A stretch of DNA of 64,000 nucleotides from Falsibacillus albus (GTDB lineage Bacteria; Bacillota; Bacilli; Bacillales; DSM-25281): contig NZ_RCVZ01000003.1 of NCBI RefSeq assembly GCF_003668575.1, forward strand, positions 380,430 through 444,429, in the 5' to 3' direction. The position numbers were made by a program, and so were the translations under genes. A model generated the notes under the pieces. The model did not search any database. It was not told the origin of the DNA and saw only the letters and a list, made by a program, of their open reading frames with translations. Of this stretch, positions 1 through 7,390 are shown in pieces (the stretch's first letter is position 1; each line of letters starts with the position of its first letter).

Positions 1-680
1 TTTCCCAGCAGATTGAAAAAGGCACTTACAAGCCGTCAGAGACGCTCCCTTCAGAAAACGAACTGGCGGAAATCTATGAGACCTCGAGGGAAACAATCCG
101 GAAGGCCCTAACCCTTCTCTCACAGAAAGGCTTCATTCAAAAAATCCGGGGAAAGGGCTCCATCGTCCTTGATGTATCCAAAATGAGCTTTCCCATCTCT
201 GGGCTTGTCAGCTTCAAAGAGTTGCAGAATTCATTGGGCAGGGAATCCAAAACGATCGTCTATGAATTCGGATTGATCAAAGCGGATGAGGAAATAGCCA
301 ACCATTTGAATATGAAGATCGGCGATGAAGTATGGAAGGTCATCCGCGCTCGGCAAATCCAAGGGGAACGAATCATTTTGGACAAAGACTTCTTTCAAAA
401 AAAGCATGTCCCCGTTTTGTCAAAGGAAGCATGCGAAAACTCGATTTATGAATACCTGGAGAACGAGCTGCACATTTCCATCAGCTTCGCCAAAAAAGAA
501 ATCGTCGTCGAGCCCTGTACTGAAGAGGATCGGAACTACCTGGACCTGGAGAACTATGATCACGTCGTCGTCGTCAAAAACTATGTGTACCTGGACGACG
601 CAACCCTCTTCCAATATACAGAATCACGACATCGCCTCGATAAATTCAGATTCGTCGACTTTGCGAGGCGCAGACATTAA
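1..680 (+). CDS. treR: Trehalose operon repressor TreR, GntR/HutC family (5' end cut off)
   Basis: The reading frame is open from the first bases of the window, so the N-terminus is missing; the ATG at 183 is internal. The visible part begins inside a GntR winged helix (residues reading LPSENELAEIYETSRETIR, then a KIRGKGS wing) and continues into a UTRA effector domain ending TESRHRLDKFRFVDFARR. The sequence matches my memory of Bacillus subtilis TreR closely (SGLVSFKEL, VILDKD, ENSIYEY, IVVEPCT). TreR represses trehalose PTS and phosphotrehalase genes and is released by trehalose-6-phosphate. Those genes would lie upstream, outside the window. About 15 residues appear to be missing. Confidence 0.93.
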   Translation, partial: SQQIEKGTYKPSETLPSENELAEIYETSRETIRKALTLLSQKGFIQKIRGKGSIVLDVSKMSFPISGLVSFKELQNSLGRESKTIVYEFGLIKADEEIANHLNMKIGDEVWKVIRARQIQGERIILDKDFFQKKHVPVLSKEACENSIYEYLENELHISISFAKKEIVVEPCTEEDRNYLDLENYDHVVVVKNYVYLDDATLFQYTESRHRLDKFRFVDFARRRH

Positions 681-828
681 CAACTAGCTTGTTCCTAAAT
701 GCGGTCGAAACTGGCCTCTTTGGCGTAGGTGTAGATGACCTGCTCCTTCAATATATTTCATATATGTGAAATAATAGCCCCTCGACAAACAGTTGAAACT
801 AATTAATGATTTCCAAAATGGATCTACC

Positions 829-951
829 TTTGATTGGAACGGAGGGCGGCGACTCCAGCGGGAAAGTCGAGACACTGGACTGAGCGTAGCAAAGGAAGCC
901 GCTCTGCCCCGCCAGCGGAAGGCGTCCGCCCGCAGTGGAAATCAACGCTAA
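829..951 (-). repeat. Degenerate MITE-like dispersed repeat, GC-rich copy
   Basis: Between treR and the Spo0E-like gene lies a GC-rich island bounded by TTTGATTGGAACGGAGGG and TGGAAATCAACGCT. It is the reverse orientation of the units at 5514-5725 and 58314-58498, which run GTTGATTTCC ... CGCTCCAATCAAC. ORFs called inside it are not credible genes. The stretch 684-828 just before it shows nothing recognisable. Confidence 0.6.
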
Positions 952-967
952 TTAAATTCGTGCAAAA

Positions 968-1017
968 AGAGGTCAATCCCAAAATGCAAGCACTCCGGGA
1001 TCGACCTCTCTTCATTT
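968..1017 (-). terminator. Rho-independent terminator of the Spo0E-like gene
   Basis: The arms AGAGGTC and GACCTCT, extended by an inner ATCCC/GGGAT pairing, form a stem followed on the minus strand by TTTTTG. It sits just after the stop of the minus-strand Spo0E-like gene. Confidence 0.65.
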
Positions 1018-1025
1018 ATATACAT

Positions 1026-1166
1026 CTATTTTTCACCATAGATTAACTTTTGTACATATTGCAGCAGCCTATCCAACTCCACGCTTAACCGCAGAGTGTC
1101 GTGATGGGTCAACCCTTTCTCAAGGCCCGTTTGGATCATCTTTTCCCTTACTAGTTCAATATCCAT
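1026..1166 (-). CDS. Spo0E-family aspartyl-phosphate phosphatase, about 46 aa
   Basis: Translation of the minus strand gives a short protein starting MDIELVREKMIQTGLEKG and containing LRLSVELDRLL. The spacing of the LEKGL-T-H and S-x-E-L-D elements fits Spo0E/YnzD proteins (SQELD signature), which form a two-helix hairpin and dephosphorylate Spo0A~P, delaying sporulation. The Q of SQELD is V here. The ATG at 1166 is the safest start, but its own ribosome site is poor. A TTG at 1190 directly after GATGAGGTG would add eight residues and may be the true start. A terminator follows at 968-1017. Which response regulator it acts on cannot be read from sequence. Confidence 0.8.
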   Translation of the reverse strand: MDIELVREKMIQTGLEKGLTHHDTLRLSVELDRLLQYVQKLIYGEK

Positions 1167-1302
1167 CTCCACTGCATATTTTGTATCCAAAGCACCTCAT
1201 CCCTTTTCCCTATTTTCTACCATTATGACACAGGTTCTTCCAAAAAGGAACCTGAAATGACATGATTTTTGATAAAATGTAAACCGATTTCCAACACTAG
1301 AA

Positions 1303-1332
1303 AACAAACAACTCTCTGGTTTCCCAGAGAGC
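1303..1332 (-). terminator. Terminator of degS-degU
   Basis: CTCTCTGG (1312-1319) pairs with CCAGAGAG (1324-1331) around a TTTC loop. On the minus strand the stem is followed by TTGTTTGTTTTC. It lies 16 bp after the degU stop. Confidence 0.8.
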
Positions 1333-1347
1333 TATTGTGGCGGTCGG

Positions 1348-2028
1348 TTATCGTACTTCCACCCAACCGTTTTTAATTCCTAATACCACTGCCTGTGTTC
1401 GGTCATTTACATTCATTTTTTGAAGAATGTTGCTGACATGATTCTTGACTGTCTTTTCACTGATATAAAGCGCCTCGCCGATGCCCCTGTTGCTTTTTCC
1501 ATCAGCAAGCAGCTGAAGCACTTCGCATTCGCGGCGGGTGAGCAAATGAAGCGGCCTACGGATTTCAGGCTGCTGATATCCGCTTCCGACTTGGTTTTCG
1601 CTTGCCAGTCGACGGAATTCTGCCACAAGATTATGCGTCACTTTCGGATGAAGATAAGATCCGCCGTCCGCAACCACTTTTACGGCTTGCACAAGCGCAT
1701 CTGCGTCCATTTCCTTCAATAGATAGCCGAGCGCCCCAGTCTTCAATGCGTGAGAGACGTAATTTTCATCGTCATGGATGGATAGGATGATGACTTTGGA
1801 ATCTGGATATTCCTCCAAAAGCTGCCTTGTCGCTTCGACGCCGTTCGTATTTGGCATATTGATATCCATGATGACGACATCCGGATTATGTTTTTCGACC
1901 AATTCCAACGCTTCGCTTCCGTCATCGCCTTCAGCGACGACGTCGAACGTCTTTTCAAAATCTAATATTCTTTTTACTCCTTCACGGAATAATTGGTGAT
2001 CATCGATAATGACTATTTTAGTTGTCAT
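1348..2028 (-). CDS. degU: Two-component response regulator DegU
   Basis: 226 residues, close to the usual 229. The receiver domain (about 1-120) has acidic residues D9/D10, phospho-acceptor D55 in VVIMDINMP, and a conserved T/S-K tail (LSIHDD, LLKEMDA). A LuxR-type helix-turn-helix follows at about 160-222 ([28 protein letters not shown] cluster). DegU is phosphorylated by DegS and controls degradative exoenzymes, motility, competence and biofilm genes. Here it may influence the many extracellular proteases in the window, which is inference. It sits 34 bp downstream of degS with a terminator just after it, so the two form one operon. Confidence 0.97.
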   Translation of the reverse strand: MTTKIVIIDDHQLFREGVKRILDFEKTFDVVAEGDDGSEALELVEKHNPDVVIMDINMPNTNGVEATRQLLEEYPDSKVIILSIHDDENYVSHALKTGALGYLLKEMDADALVQAVKVVADGGSYLHPKVTHNLVAEFRRLASENQVGSGYQQPEIRRPLHLLTRRECEVLQLLADGKSNRGIGEALYISEKTVKNHVSNILQKMNVNDRTQAVVLGIKNGWVEVR

Positions 2029-2062
2029 GTTTACGCCTCCCCTTACCTCTTGAGAAACAAAT

Positions 2063-3205
2063 TTAAGCTGTCATCGGGACTTGGATGACAATCACAGTGC
2101 CTGTCCCAATTTTTGAATCGATGCTGATTTCTCCATCGAGAAGCTCAACCCGCTCCTTCATGCCCATGAGGCCGAATGAGCCTTGTTTTTTCTCATTTAA
2201 GTCAAAGCCCTTGCCATTATCCTTGACAACGACAAGGACATGATTTTTTCGAATTTCAAGTTTTACATGAATTTCTTTCGCCTGCGCATGCTTCATTGCA
2301 TTTTGAACCGATTCCTGAATGAGCCTAAACAAAGCTACTTCATATTTCGGTGGAAGCCTGCTTTCATTCCCGATATTTGTAAAGATGATTGAAGTCATTT
2401 TGTTATACTCTTCGATCGTATACAAATACTTTTTGAGGGTCGGAACGAGCCCCAGGTCATCAAGCGCCATCGGACGCAGATCGTAGATGATCCTTCTGAC
2501 TTCGTACAAAGCTGATCGAACCATATGCTTTAAGCTGTTGACTTCATTCAATGCTTCCCTTGCACCGTTTTCTCGATAGACCCGTTCGATCAGGTCTGAA
2601 CGCATCAAGACATTGGCAAGCATTTGTGCAGGTCCATCATGGATTTCACGGGATAATCGCTTCCGTTCATCCTCCTGTGCTTCGATTATTTTCAAGCCAA
2701 AATCCTGCTTTTGCTTCGCATCCTCCAGTGCCTGACCTACTTGCCTCATGTCGCTTAATAGATAGTTGAGGACAATCGTTATTTGCGAAACAAGTTTTTC
2801 GGCCCTGTCTATCGTCTCCTGGAGTGATCGAAGCCTTCTTTCTAAATCATCTCTTCGTTCTCTCAGCTGTTTTTCCACTTGCCGATTCATCGTCAGCTTC
2901 ATTTGCAGCTCGTGCGCCTTTTCGTACGCTTCACGCACTTGCTCTTCGGAATATTGGTTGAAATGCTTGCTGACTTCCAACAATCGTTTCCTGGCGAAGC
3001 GAACCTTGATTTCAAGATCGTCGCCTTCCGTGATCACTTGTATGACCATTTGTTTAATGTTTTTCAGTTCTTCAATGAGGGATTCATAGTCTTTGCGGCA
3101 TTCTTCCCCGATCAGGAAGATTTCGCCCTTGCTTGAATCCACGGTTTCAATCATTTTTTTTAAGATTTCATCTAGTGCTTTTGTGTCGACTTTTTTCAAA
3201 GACAT
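2063..3205 (-). CDS. degS: Sensor histidine kinase DegS
   Basis: 380 residues, near the 385 of B. subtilis. It is cytoplasmic with no membrane segment. An N-terminal sensory/coiled-coil part (about 1-175, rich in E/K/R heptads) is followed by a HisKA_3 dimerisation domain with phospho-acceptor H189 in [11 protein letters not shown], then an HATPase_c domain ([27 protein letters not shown]). The start ATG is preceded by TTGGAGGAAATCCC. It is first gene of degS-degU and divergent from yvyE, the same order as in B. subtilis. Confidence 0.97.
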   Translation of the reverse strand: MSLKKVDTKALDEILKKMIETVDSSKGEIFLIGEECRKDYESLIEELKNIKQMVIQVITEGDDLEIKVRFARKRLLEVSKHFNQYSEEQVREAYEKAHELQMKLTMNRQVEKQLRERRDDLERRLRSLQETIDRAEKLVSQITIVLNYLLSDMRQVGQALEDAKQKQDFGLKIIEAQEDERKRLSREIHDGPAQMLANVLMRSDLIERVYRENGAREALNEVNSLKHMVRSALYEVRRIIYDLRPMALDDLGLVPTLKKYLYTIEEYNKMTSIIFTNIGNESRLPPKYEVALFRLIQESVQNAMKHAQAKEIHVKLEIRKNHVLVVVKDNGKGFDLNEKKQGSFGLMGMKERVELLDGEISIDSKIGTGTVIVIQVPMTA

Positions 3206-3640
3206 GGGATTTCCTCCAAGGATTGCCCTCAGGTTATTAATATTTTATATCGTAATTGGCAACTAAACTATTATTCAGTTATAGAATTATATAATTTAGG
3301 TCCAACGATACTCTCTACTAAAAAATATTCTAGCAGTTTCGCGACTATTTTCCTATAATTAGGAGTACTAAAATAAAAAAACAGTCGTAAGACCGAATCA
3401 AATATTCAATGTCTCAGAACGATACTGACACAAATAATATTATTCCAGCAAATCACTATAAGTGCACATCGACATTATATCACGCAAAACCCTTTATAAG
3501 ATTAAAGTTATATTACATTCTGTTATCAATATTACAGCAAAACCTCATTATTCTAAAAAAGTAATAATTTTGAAATCGACAAATTCCTCACATAGCTTTA
3601 TTTATGAAAGGGAAATTTGTATAGTATAAAAAGTAACACC
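3206..3640. other. AT-rich intergenic region between degS and yvyE
   Basis: Read on both strands, this 435-bp stretch holds no convincing ORF, RNA gene or recognisable repeat. It must contain the degS-degU promoter. The palindrome at 3641-3690 closes it on the yvyE side. Confidence 0.6.
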
Positions 3641-3690
3641 CCTCCCCTTAAGGTGCCTGTCACCTGGGTGACAGGCACCTTAAGGGGAGG
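3641..3690. repeat. REP-type palindrome copy 1
   Basis: Two cores GGTGCCTGTCACC stand head to head in a perfect inverted repeat with 24-bp arms and a 2-base TG loop. The outer arms add CCTCCCCTTAA. It lies 10 bases before the ribosome site of yvyE, so a transcript entering from upstream would fold into a very stable hairpin just before that gene. Confidence 0.9.
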
Positions 3691-3718
3691 GCTGTGGTGA
3701 TTGAAAGGAGTGGCTGTT

Positions 3719-4354
3719 ATGCTACCAAGCTACTATACGGTTAAAGGCTATGGAGAGCAAGAAATTATCATTCAAAAGTCTCGTTTCATTTCCTATATTA
3801 ATCGGGTAGAATCCGAGGAGGAAGCGCAGGCGTTCATCCAGGAAATCAAGAAGAAGCATGGGAATGCGAATCATAACTGCTCTGCCTACATGATTGGCGA
3901 GCACAACCAAATCCAAAAGGCAAATGATGACGGTGAACCTACCGGAACAGCTGGCATCCCGATGCTCGAAGTGTTGAAAAAGCGTGATTTAAAGGATACA
4001 GTCGTTGTCGTGACCCGCTATTTCGGTGGCATTAAATTAGGGGGAGGCGGCTTGATCCGCGCCTATGGAAGATCGACAACCGAAGGAATCAATGCAGCTG
4101 GGGTCGTCCAGCGTAAGCTTATGCGCATCATGCATACGAAGCTTGACTATACTTGGCTCGGCAAAGTGGAAAATGAGCTGAGATCGTCGATTTATGAAAT
4201 CAAAGAAATCCATTACCTCGATCAAGTTGAGGTGGAAACATACGTGGAAGAAAGCCAAACCGAGCAATTCATCGAATGGATGACAGAATTGACGAATGGC
4301 CAATGCGAACATTCAGAAGGCAAAATGGTGTATTTGGAAGAGGATGCACACTGA
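3719..4354 (+). CDS. yvyE: YvyE/YigZ (IMPACT) family protein
   Basis: 211 residues from the ATG at 3719, which follows GAAAGGAGTGGCTGTT; the upstream TTG at 3701 lies inside that ribosome site and is rejected. The N-terminal UPF0029/IMPACT domain shows KSRFISY, HNCSAYMIG, QKANDDGEPTGTAG and TRYFGGIKLGGGGL. A small DUF1949-type C-terminal domain follows from about residue 135. It agrees with B. subtilis YvyE along its length. The molecular role of this family in bacteria is not settled; links to translation are suggested from eukaryotic IMPACT. It sits between degS and tagV as in B. subtilis. Confidence 0.93.
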   Translation: MLPSYYTVKGYGEQEIIIQKSRFISYINRVESEEEAQAFIQEIKKKHGNANHNCSAYMIGEHNQIQKANDDGEPTGTAGIPMLEVLKKRDLKDTVVVVTRYFGGIKLGGGGLIRAYGRSTTEGINAAGVVQRKLMRIMHTKLDYTWLGKVENELRSSIYEIKEIHYLDQVEVETYVEESQTEQFIEWMTELTNGQCEHSEGKMVYLEEDAH

Positions 4355-4356
4355 GA

Positions 4357-4392
4357 CCCTGCCCTTTGGTGCCTGTCACCAAAAGGCCCCCC
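4357..4392. repeat. REP-type palindrome copy 2
   Basis: A single core GGTGCCTGTCACC (4368-4380) with short complementary flanks (TTT/AAA and GCCC/GGCC), starting right after the yvyE stop codon. Confidence 0.8.
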
Positions 4393-4432
4393 TTGCAGCA
4401 GCGGTGAGTCATCTTAGAAAAGGAGTATGTAA

Positions 4433-5431
4433 ATGAACAAATTAACGAAAAGGCAACTTAGAAGAAAGAAGCGCAGGAGGAGAATTTTTTGGTTTCTCAT
4501 CTTCCCTGTCCTATTGCTTAGTTTCTCAGCAGCTACATACGGAGCATATCTCTACAAGAAAACGGAAAATGCATTTAATAAGGCACATGAAGACATAGCC
4601 CGCAAAAAATCTCCTCTTAGGGAAACAAAAGTCGATCCGGGGAAAGATAATGTTTCCATCCTATTCATTGGCATCGATGATAGCAAAACCCGCCATTTTG
4701 GAAAGGGAACTAGGTCCGATGCTTTAATACTTGCTACCCTGAATAAGAAAGATAATTCGGTCAAGATGGTCAGCATTCCGCGCGATTCCTATGTATACGT
4801 CCCAAAAATCCAAGAAAAAACAAAGATCACTCACGCACATGCGTATGGCGGAGCACAAGCAACAATCGATACGGTAGAAAATCTATTTGACATACCTGTT
4901 GATTATTTTGTTCAAATGAACTTCTATGCATTTATGGATGTTGTCGATGCGCTTGGCGGGATTGAAGCCGATGTACCATACACCCTGCATGAAAAGGACT
5001 CAGAGGATCATCATAATGCGATCAATCTTGAGCCAGGAAAGCAGCTTCTCGATGGTGAAGAAGCATTGGCATTGGCAAGGACACGTCATAAGGACAGCGA
5101 CATTCAGCGAGGGGAGCGCCAGCAGGAGCTGATGAAAGCATTAGTGAAAAAAGCAGCCTCAGCCGGTGCGATTACAAAATATGACGATGTCATTCAAGCA
5201 ATCGGCGACAATATGAAAACGAACATGACCTTCTCTGAAATGAAATCGTTCGCCAGCTATGCCACAAAGGGGCATCTAAGCTTCGAGCAGTCATCTTTAA
5301 AGGGGCAGGACAGCTATATTAATGGGGTTTATTATTACCAGCTGGATGAAAATTACTTGGACAATCTGAAGACTGAACTTCAAGATCAACTTGACCTCAA
5401 GAAAAAAGAGGATAATGTAGCCCAAAAATAA
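4433..5431 (+). CDS. tagV: LytR-CpsA-Psr family glycopolymer transferase, TagV-like
   Basis: 332 residues. A short basic cytoplasmic head (KRQLRRKKRRRR) is followed by one transmembrane helix (about 19-42) and an extracellular LCP domain (about 75-225) with FIGIDDS, RSDALILATL, SIPRDSYV and ARTRHKDSDIQRGERQQ. These Arg/Asp clusters bind the pyrophosphate of lipid-linked polymers in this family. LCP enzymes move wall teichoic acid or secondary wall polymers from undecaprenyl carrier to peptidoglycan. The order yvyE-tagV-tagO matches B. subtilis (yvhJ), which supports the symbol. AAAGGAG precedes the ATG and a strong terminator follows. Confidence 0.9.
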   Translation: MNKLTKRQLRRKKRRRRIFWFLIFPVLLLSFSAATYGAYLYKKTENAFNKAHEDIARKKSPLRETKVDPGKDNVSILFIGIDDSKTRHFGKGTRSDALILATLNKKDNSVKMVSIPRDSYVYVPKIQEKTKITHAHAYGGAQATIDTVENLFDIPVDYFVQMNFYAFMDVVDALGGIEADVPYTLHEKDSEDHHNAINLEPGKQLLDGEEALALARTRHKDSDIQRGERQQELMKALVKKAASAGAITKYDDVIQAIGDNMKTNMTFSEMKSFASYATKGHLSFEQSSLKGQDSYINGVYYYQLDENYLDNLKTELQDQLDLKKKEDNVAQK

Positions 5432-5450
5432 TAAGATTTTCACTTTTCCA

Positions 5451-5492
5451 CAGGAGTATGATTTCATCAAAATTCATGCTCCTGTTTTTTTA
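5451..5492 (+). terminator. Terminator of tagV
   Basis: CAGGAGTATGA pairs with TCATGCTCCTG (one G-U pair) and is followed by TTTTTTTATTTTT. Confidence 0.9.
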
Positions 5493-5513
5493 TTTTTATT
5501 CTGTTAAACACCG

Positions 5514-5725
5514 CTGTTGATTTCCACGCAAGTCTTCGCTTTCCACGGGCCTCACCGGACTTGAGGTCATACGATGTTGGCACCGTACAGGCCGAACTTA
5601 TGAACAGCCGCCTATTTCCTTTTCGCTTCGCTGCGGGGCTCCCTGACTCCGCTTTTCCCACCGGAGTCTACTACATGCGCTCCAATCAACAGCTTGAAAC
5701 AGGCTAAAATCAACAATAAGCTTTA
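5514..5725 (+). repeat. Degenerate MITE-like dispersed repeat
   Basis: The unit runs from GTTGATTTCCACGC, through a GC-rich centre with ATACGATGTTGGCACCG, to GCGCTCCAATCAACAGC and CAACAATAAGCTTTA. The copy at 58314-58498 has the same order (GTTGATTTCC, TTCGATGTTGGCAC, CGCTCCAATCAAC), and the right end CAACAATAAGCTTT recurs at about 38281 and, as ACAATAAGCTTTT, in the copy with intact ends at 32352-32497. The rest of the tagV-tagO gap (to 5950) shows no gene. Confidence 0.7.
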
Positions 5726-5953
5726 GCATGGCCTTTATTTTAAAAGTTAAAAGTTCAAATTGCGTTGATCTAAAATTTAAGCGTTTTAAAACTATATAAC
5801 AACCCAAACAGTCTTTTAAAAATCCCACTCCAGTAAAATGTAATAATCTCAAAAATAGCCGAGTTGTTAAAATCAACTGCCCGACGAATCCGTTCCAGCG
5901 ATTATTTTTTCTTACATATAGTATCCTACAAAGTCCACCATTTATTCTTATAT

Positions 5954-5984
5954 AAAAAAACGCCTCCCCTGCACGGGAAGGCGT
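5954..5984 (-). terminator. Terminator of tagO
   Basis: AACGCCTTCCC pairs with GGGGAGGCGTT and continues into TTTTTTTAT when read on the minus strand. It lies directly after the tagO stop. Confidence 0.9.
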
Positions 5985-5992
5985 TTATAAGT

Positions 5993-7051
5993 TTATCGAT
6001 TACGAATATTGACTGGCTTTTTGGTTCTGACAAGTTTCAAAATAGGCTGATAATCTTTTCCAACCAATCCAACACTTTCAACAAACAGCTCGATAGCCAA
6101 TGTAAGCACGCCGAGAACGATCAGCGCTCCCCAAAGTTTTGACATTGAGAAGATGATTGCTGCCATCCCGAACATTGCCGCAATGGCATAAATGAGCAGG
6201 ACCGTCTGGCGATGAGTGAAACCGATTCGCAATAGGCAATGATGCAAGTGCGATTTGTCCGGTGCAGACAATGGCTGCTTATTCACAAATCGTCTGATGA
6301 TTGCAAAAATGGTATCAGAAATCGGAACACCGAGAATAATAACAGGAATGATGAGTGAAAACATTGTAATATTTTTAAACCCAAGAAGGGATAATACCGA
6401 TATGATGTAGCCTAAAAACAGTGCACCCGTATCTCCCATGAAGATTTTGGCTGGGTGGAAGTTGTAGAATAAAAATCCTACCGTGCTTCCTAAAACAATG
6501 AGGGCCACTCCCATAACAAACAAATCGCCTTTAAGGAAAGCCATGAAGCTGATGGTGATCAATGCAATCGAGGATACACCGGCAGCCAATCCGTCGAGGC
6601 CGTCAATCAAGTTAATCGCATTGGTAATTCCAACGATCCAAAGAATCGACATCGGAATGCTTAAAAATCCGAAGTGAAGCTCTCCGCCAAATGGCAAGTT
6701 GATGTACTCAATCTGCACGCCGCCGAAAACGACGATGCAAGCCGCAAGCAGCTGCCCCATCAATTTAAGCTTGGCCGAAAGCTCAATCAAATCATCAAGC
6801 ATTCCTGTAATGATGATAATACTGCTTCCGATGAGGATCGGCATGAAGTGCTCACCATCGGGCCTTAATACGAATAGTCCGATCAAAAAGCTTAAATATA
6901 TGGCTAAACCGCCTAATCTTGGCATAATTTTTTGATGTACCTTGCGGTGGTTTGGTTTATCTGTGGCGCCAATTGCAATGGCGAATTTTTTTACGATGGG
7001 TGTTAAAGCAATTGATGCCAAAAAGCTTAACACCAGAGTGAAGTAAATCAT
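5993..7051 (-). CDS. tagO: Undecaprenyl-phosphate GlcNAc-1-phosphate transferase TagO
   Basis: 352 residues from the ATG at 7051, chosen because GAGGAGGTTACGC directly precedes it. It is a multi-pass membrane enzyme of the MraY/WecA family with about ten or eleven helices. Visible signatures are PNHRKVHQ, GMLDDLIELSAKLK, GITNAINLIDGLDGLA, NFHPAKIFMGDTGALFLG and the cytoplasmic SAPDKSHLHHCLLRIG loop. It transfers GlcNAc-1-P from UDP-GlcNAc to undecaprenyl phosphate, the first step for wall teichoic acid and for the secondary wall polymers that hold S-layers. TagA (27803-28516) would take the next step. Confidence 0.95.
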   Translation of the reverse strand: MIYFTLVLSFLASIALTPIVKKFAIAIGATDKPNHRKVHQKIMPRLGGLAIYLSFLIGLFVLRPDGEHFMPILIGSSIIIITGMLDDLIELSAKLKLMGQLLAACIVVFGGVQIEYINLPFGGELHFGFLSIPMSILWIVGITNAINLIDGLDGLAAGVSSIALITISFMAFLKGDLFVMGVALIVLGSTVGFLFYNFHPAKIFMGDTGALFLGYIISVLSLLGFKNITMFSLIIPVIILGVPISDTIFAIIRRFVNKQPLSAPDKSHLHHCLLRIGFTHRQTVLLIYAIAAMFGMAAIIFSMSKLWGALIVLGVLTLAIELFVESVGLVGKDYQPILKLVRTKKPVNIRNR

Positions 7052-7390
7052 GCGTAACCTCCTCGTACATATCATGTCCAGTTTTAAATGTATTTATATT
7101 GCTACATTTTTGAAATCAACTACAATCAACAGTTATAAAATAATCCAATGCTGATTATATCACTTAAATTTACAGTTTCATATAAAATTTTTTTACAATT
7201 TCATTTCAATCTATCATACTTTTAACCTCAAATAGGACTTTTTAAACCTTCCTCATACATTATAGACGATTTTATCGTTAAATTGTTGCATAAATTTACT
7301 AATTTTTCATTCATATAGTCTTTTTTTGTCGGTTTTGATAAGATTAAGTAATGATGGCTTACACCTGTATAATAAGGAGAGAACTAGAAA
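7052..7390. other. Intergenic region between tagO and secA2
   Basis: 339 bp, AT-rich and divergent. It must hold the tagO and secA2 promoters. The TATAAT at 7366 is too close to the secA2 ribosome site to serve as its -10 box. No ORF or RNA gene is visible. Confidence 0.5.

Noticed and set aside
5467-5876. Minus-strand ORFs downstream of tagV
   Set aside because: They lie inside the MITE-like repeat and the tagV terminator; GC-rich repeats give chance open frames.
7360-7390. TATAAT at 7366 as promoter of secA2
   Set aside because: Transcription would start at or inside the ribosome site, and no -35 box stands 16-18 bp upstream.
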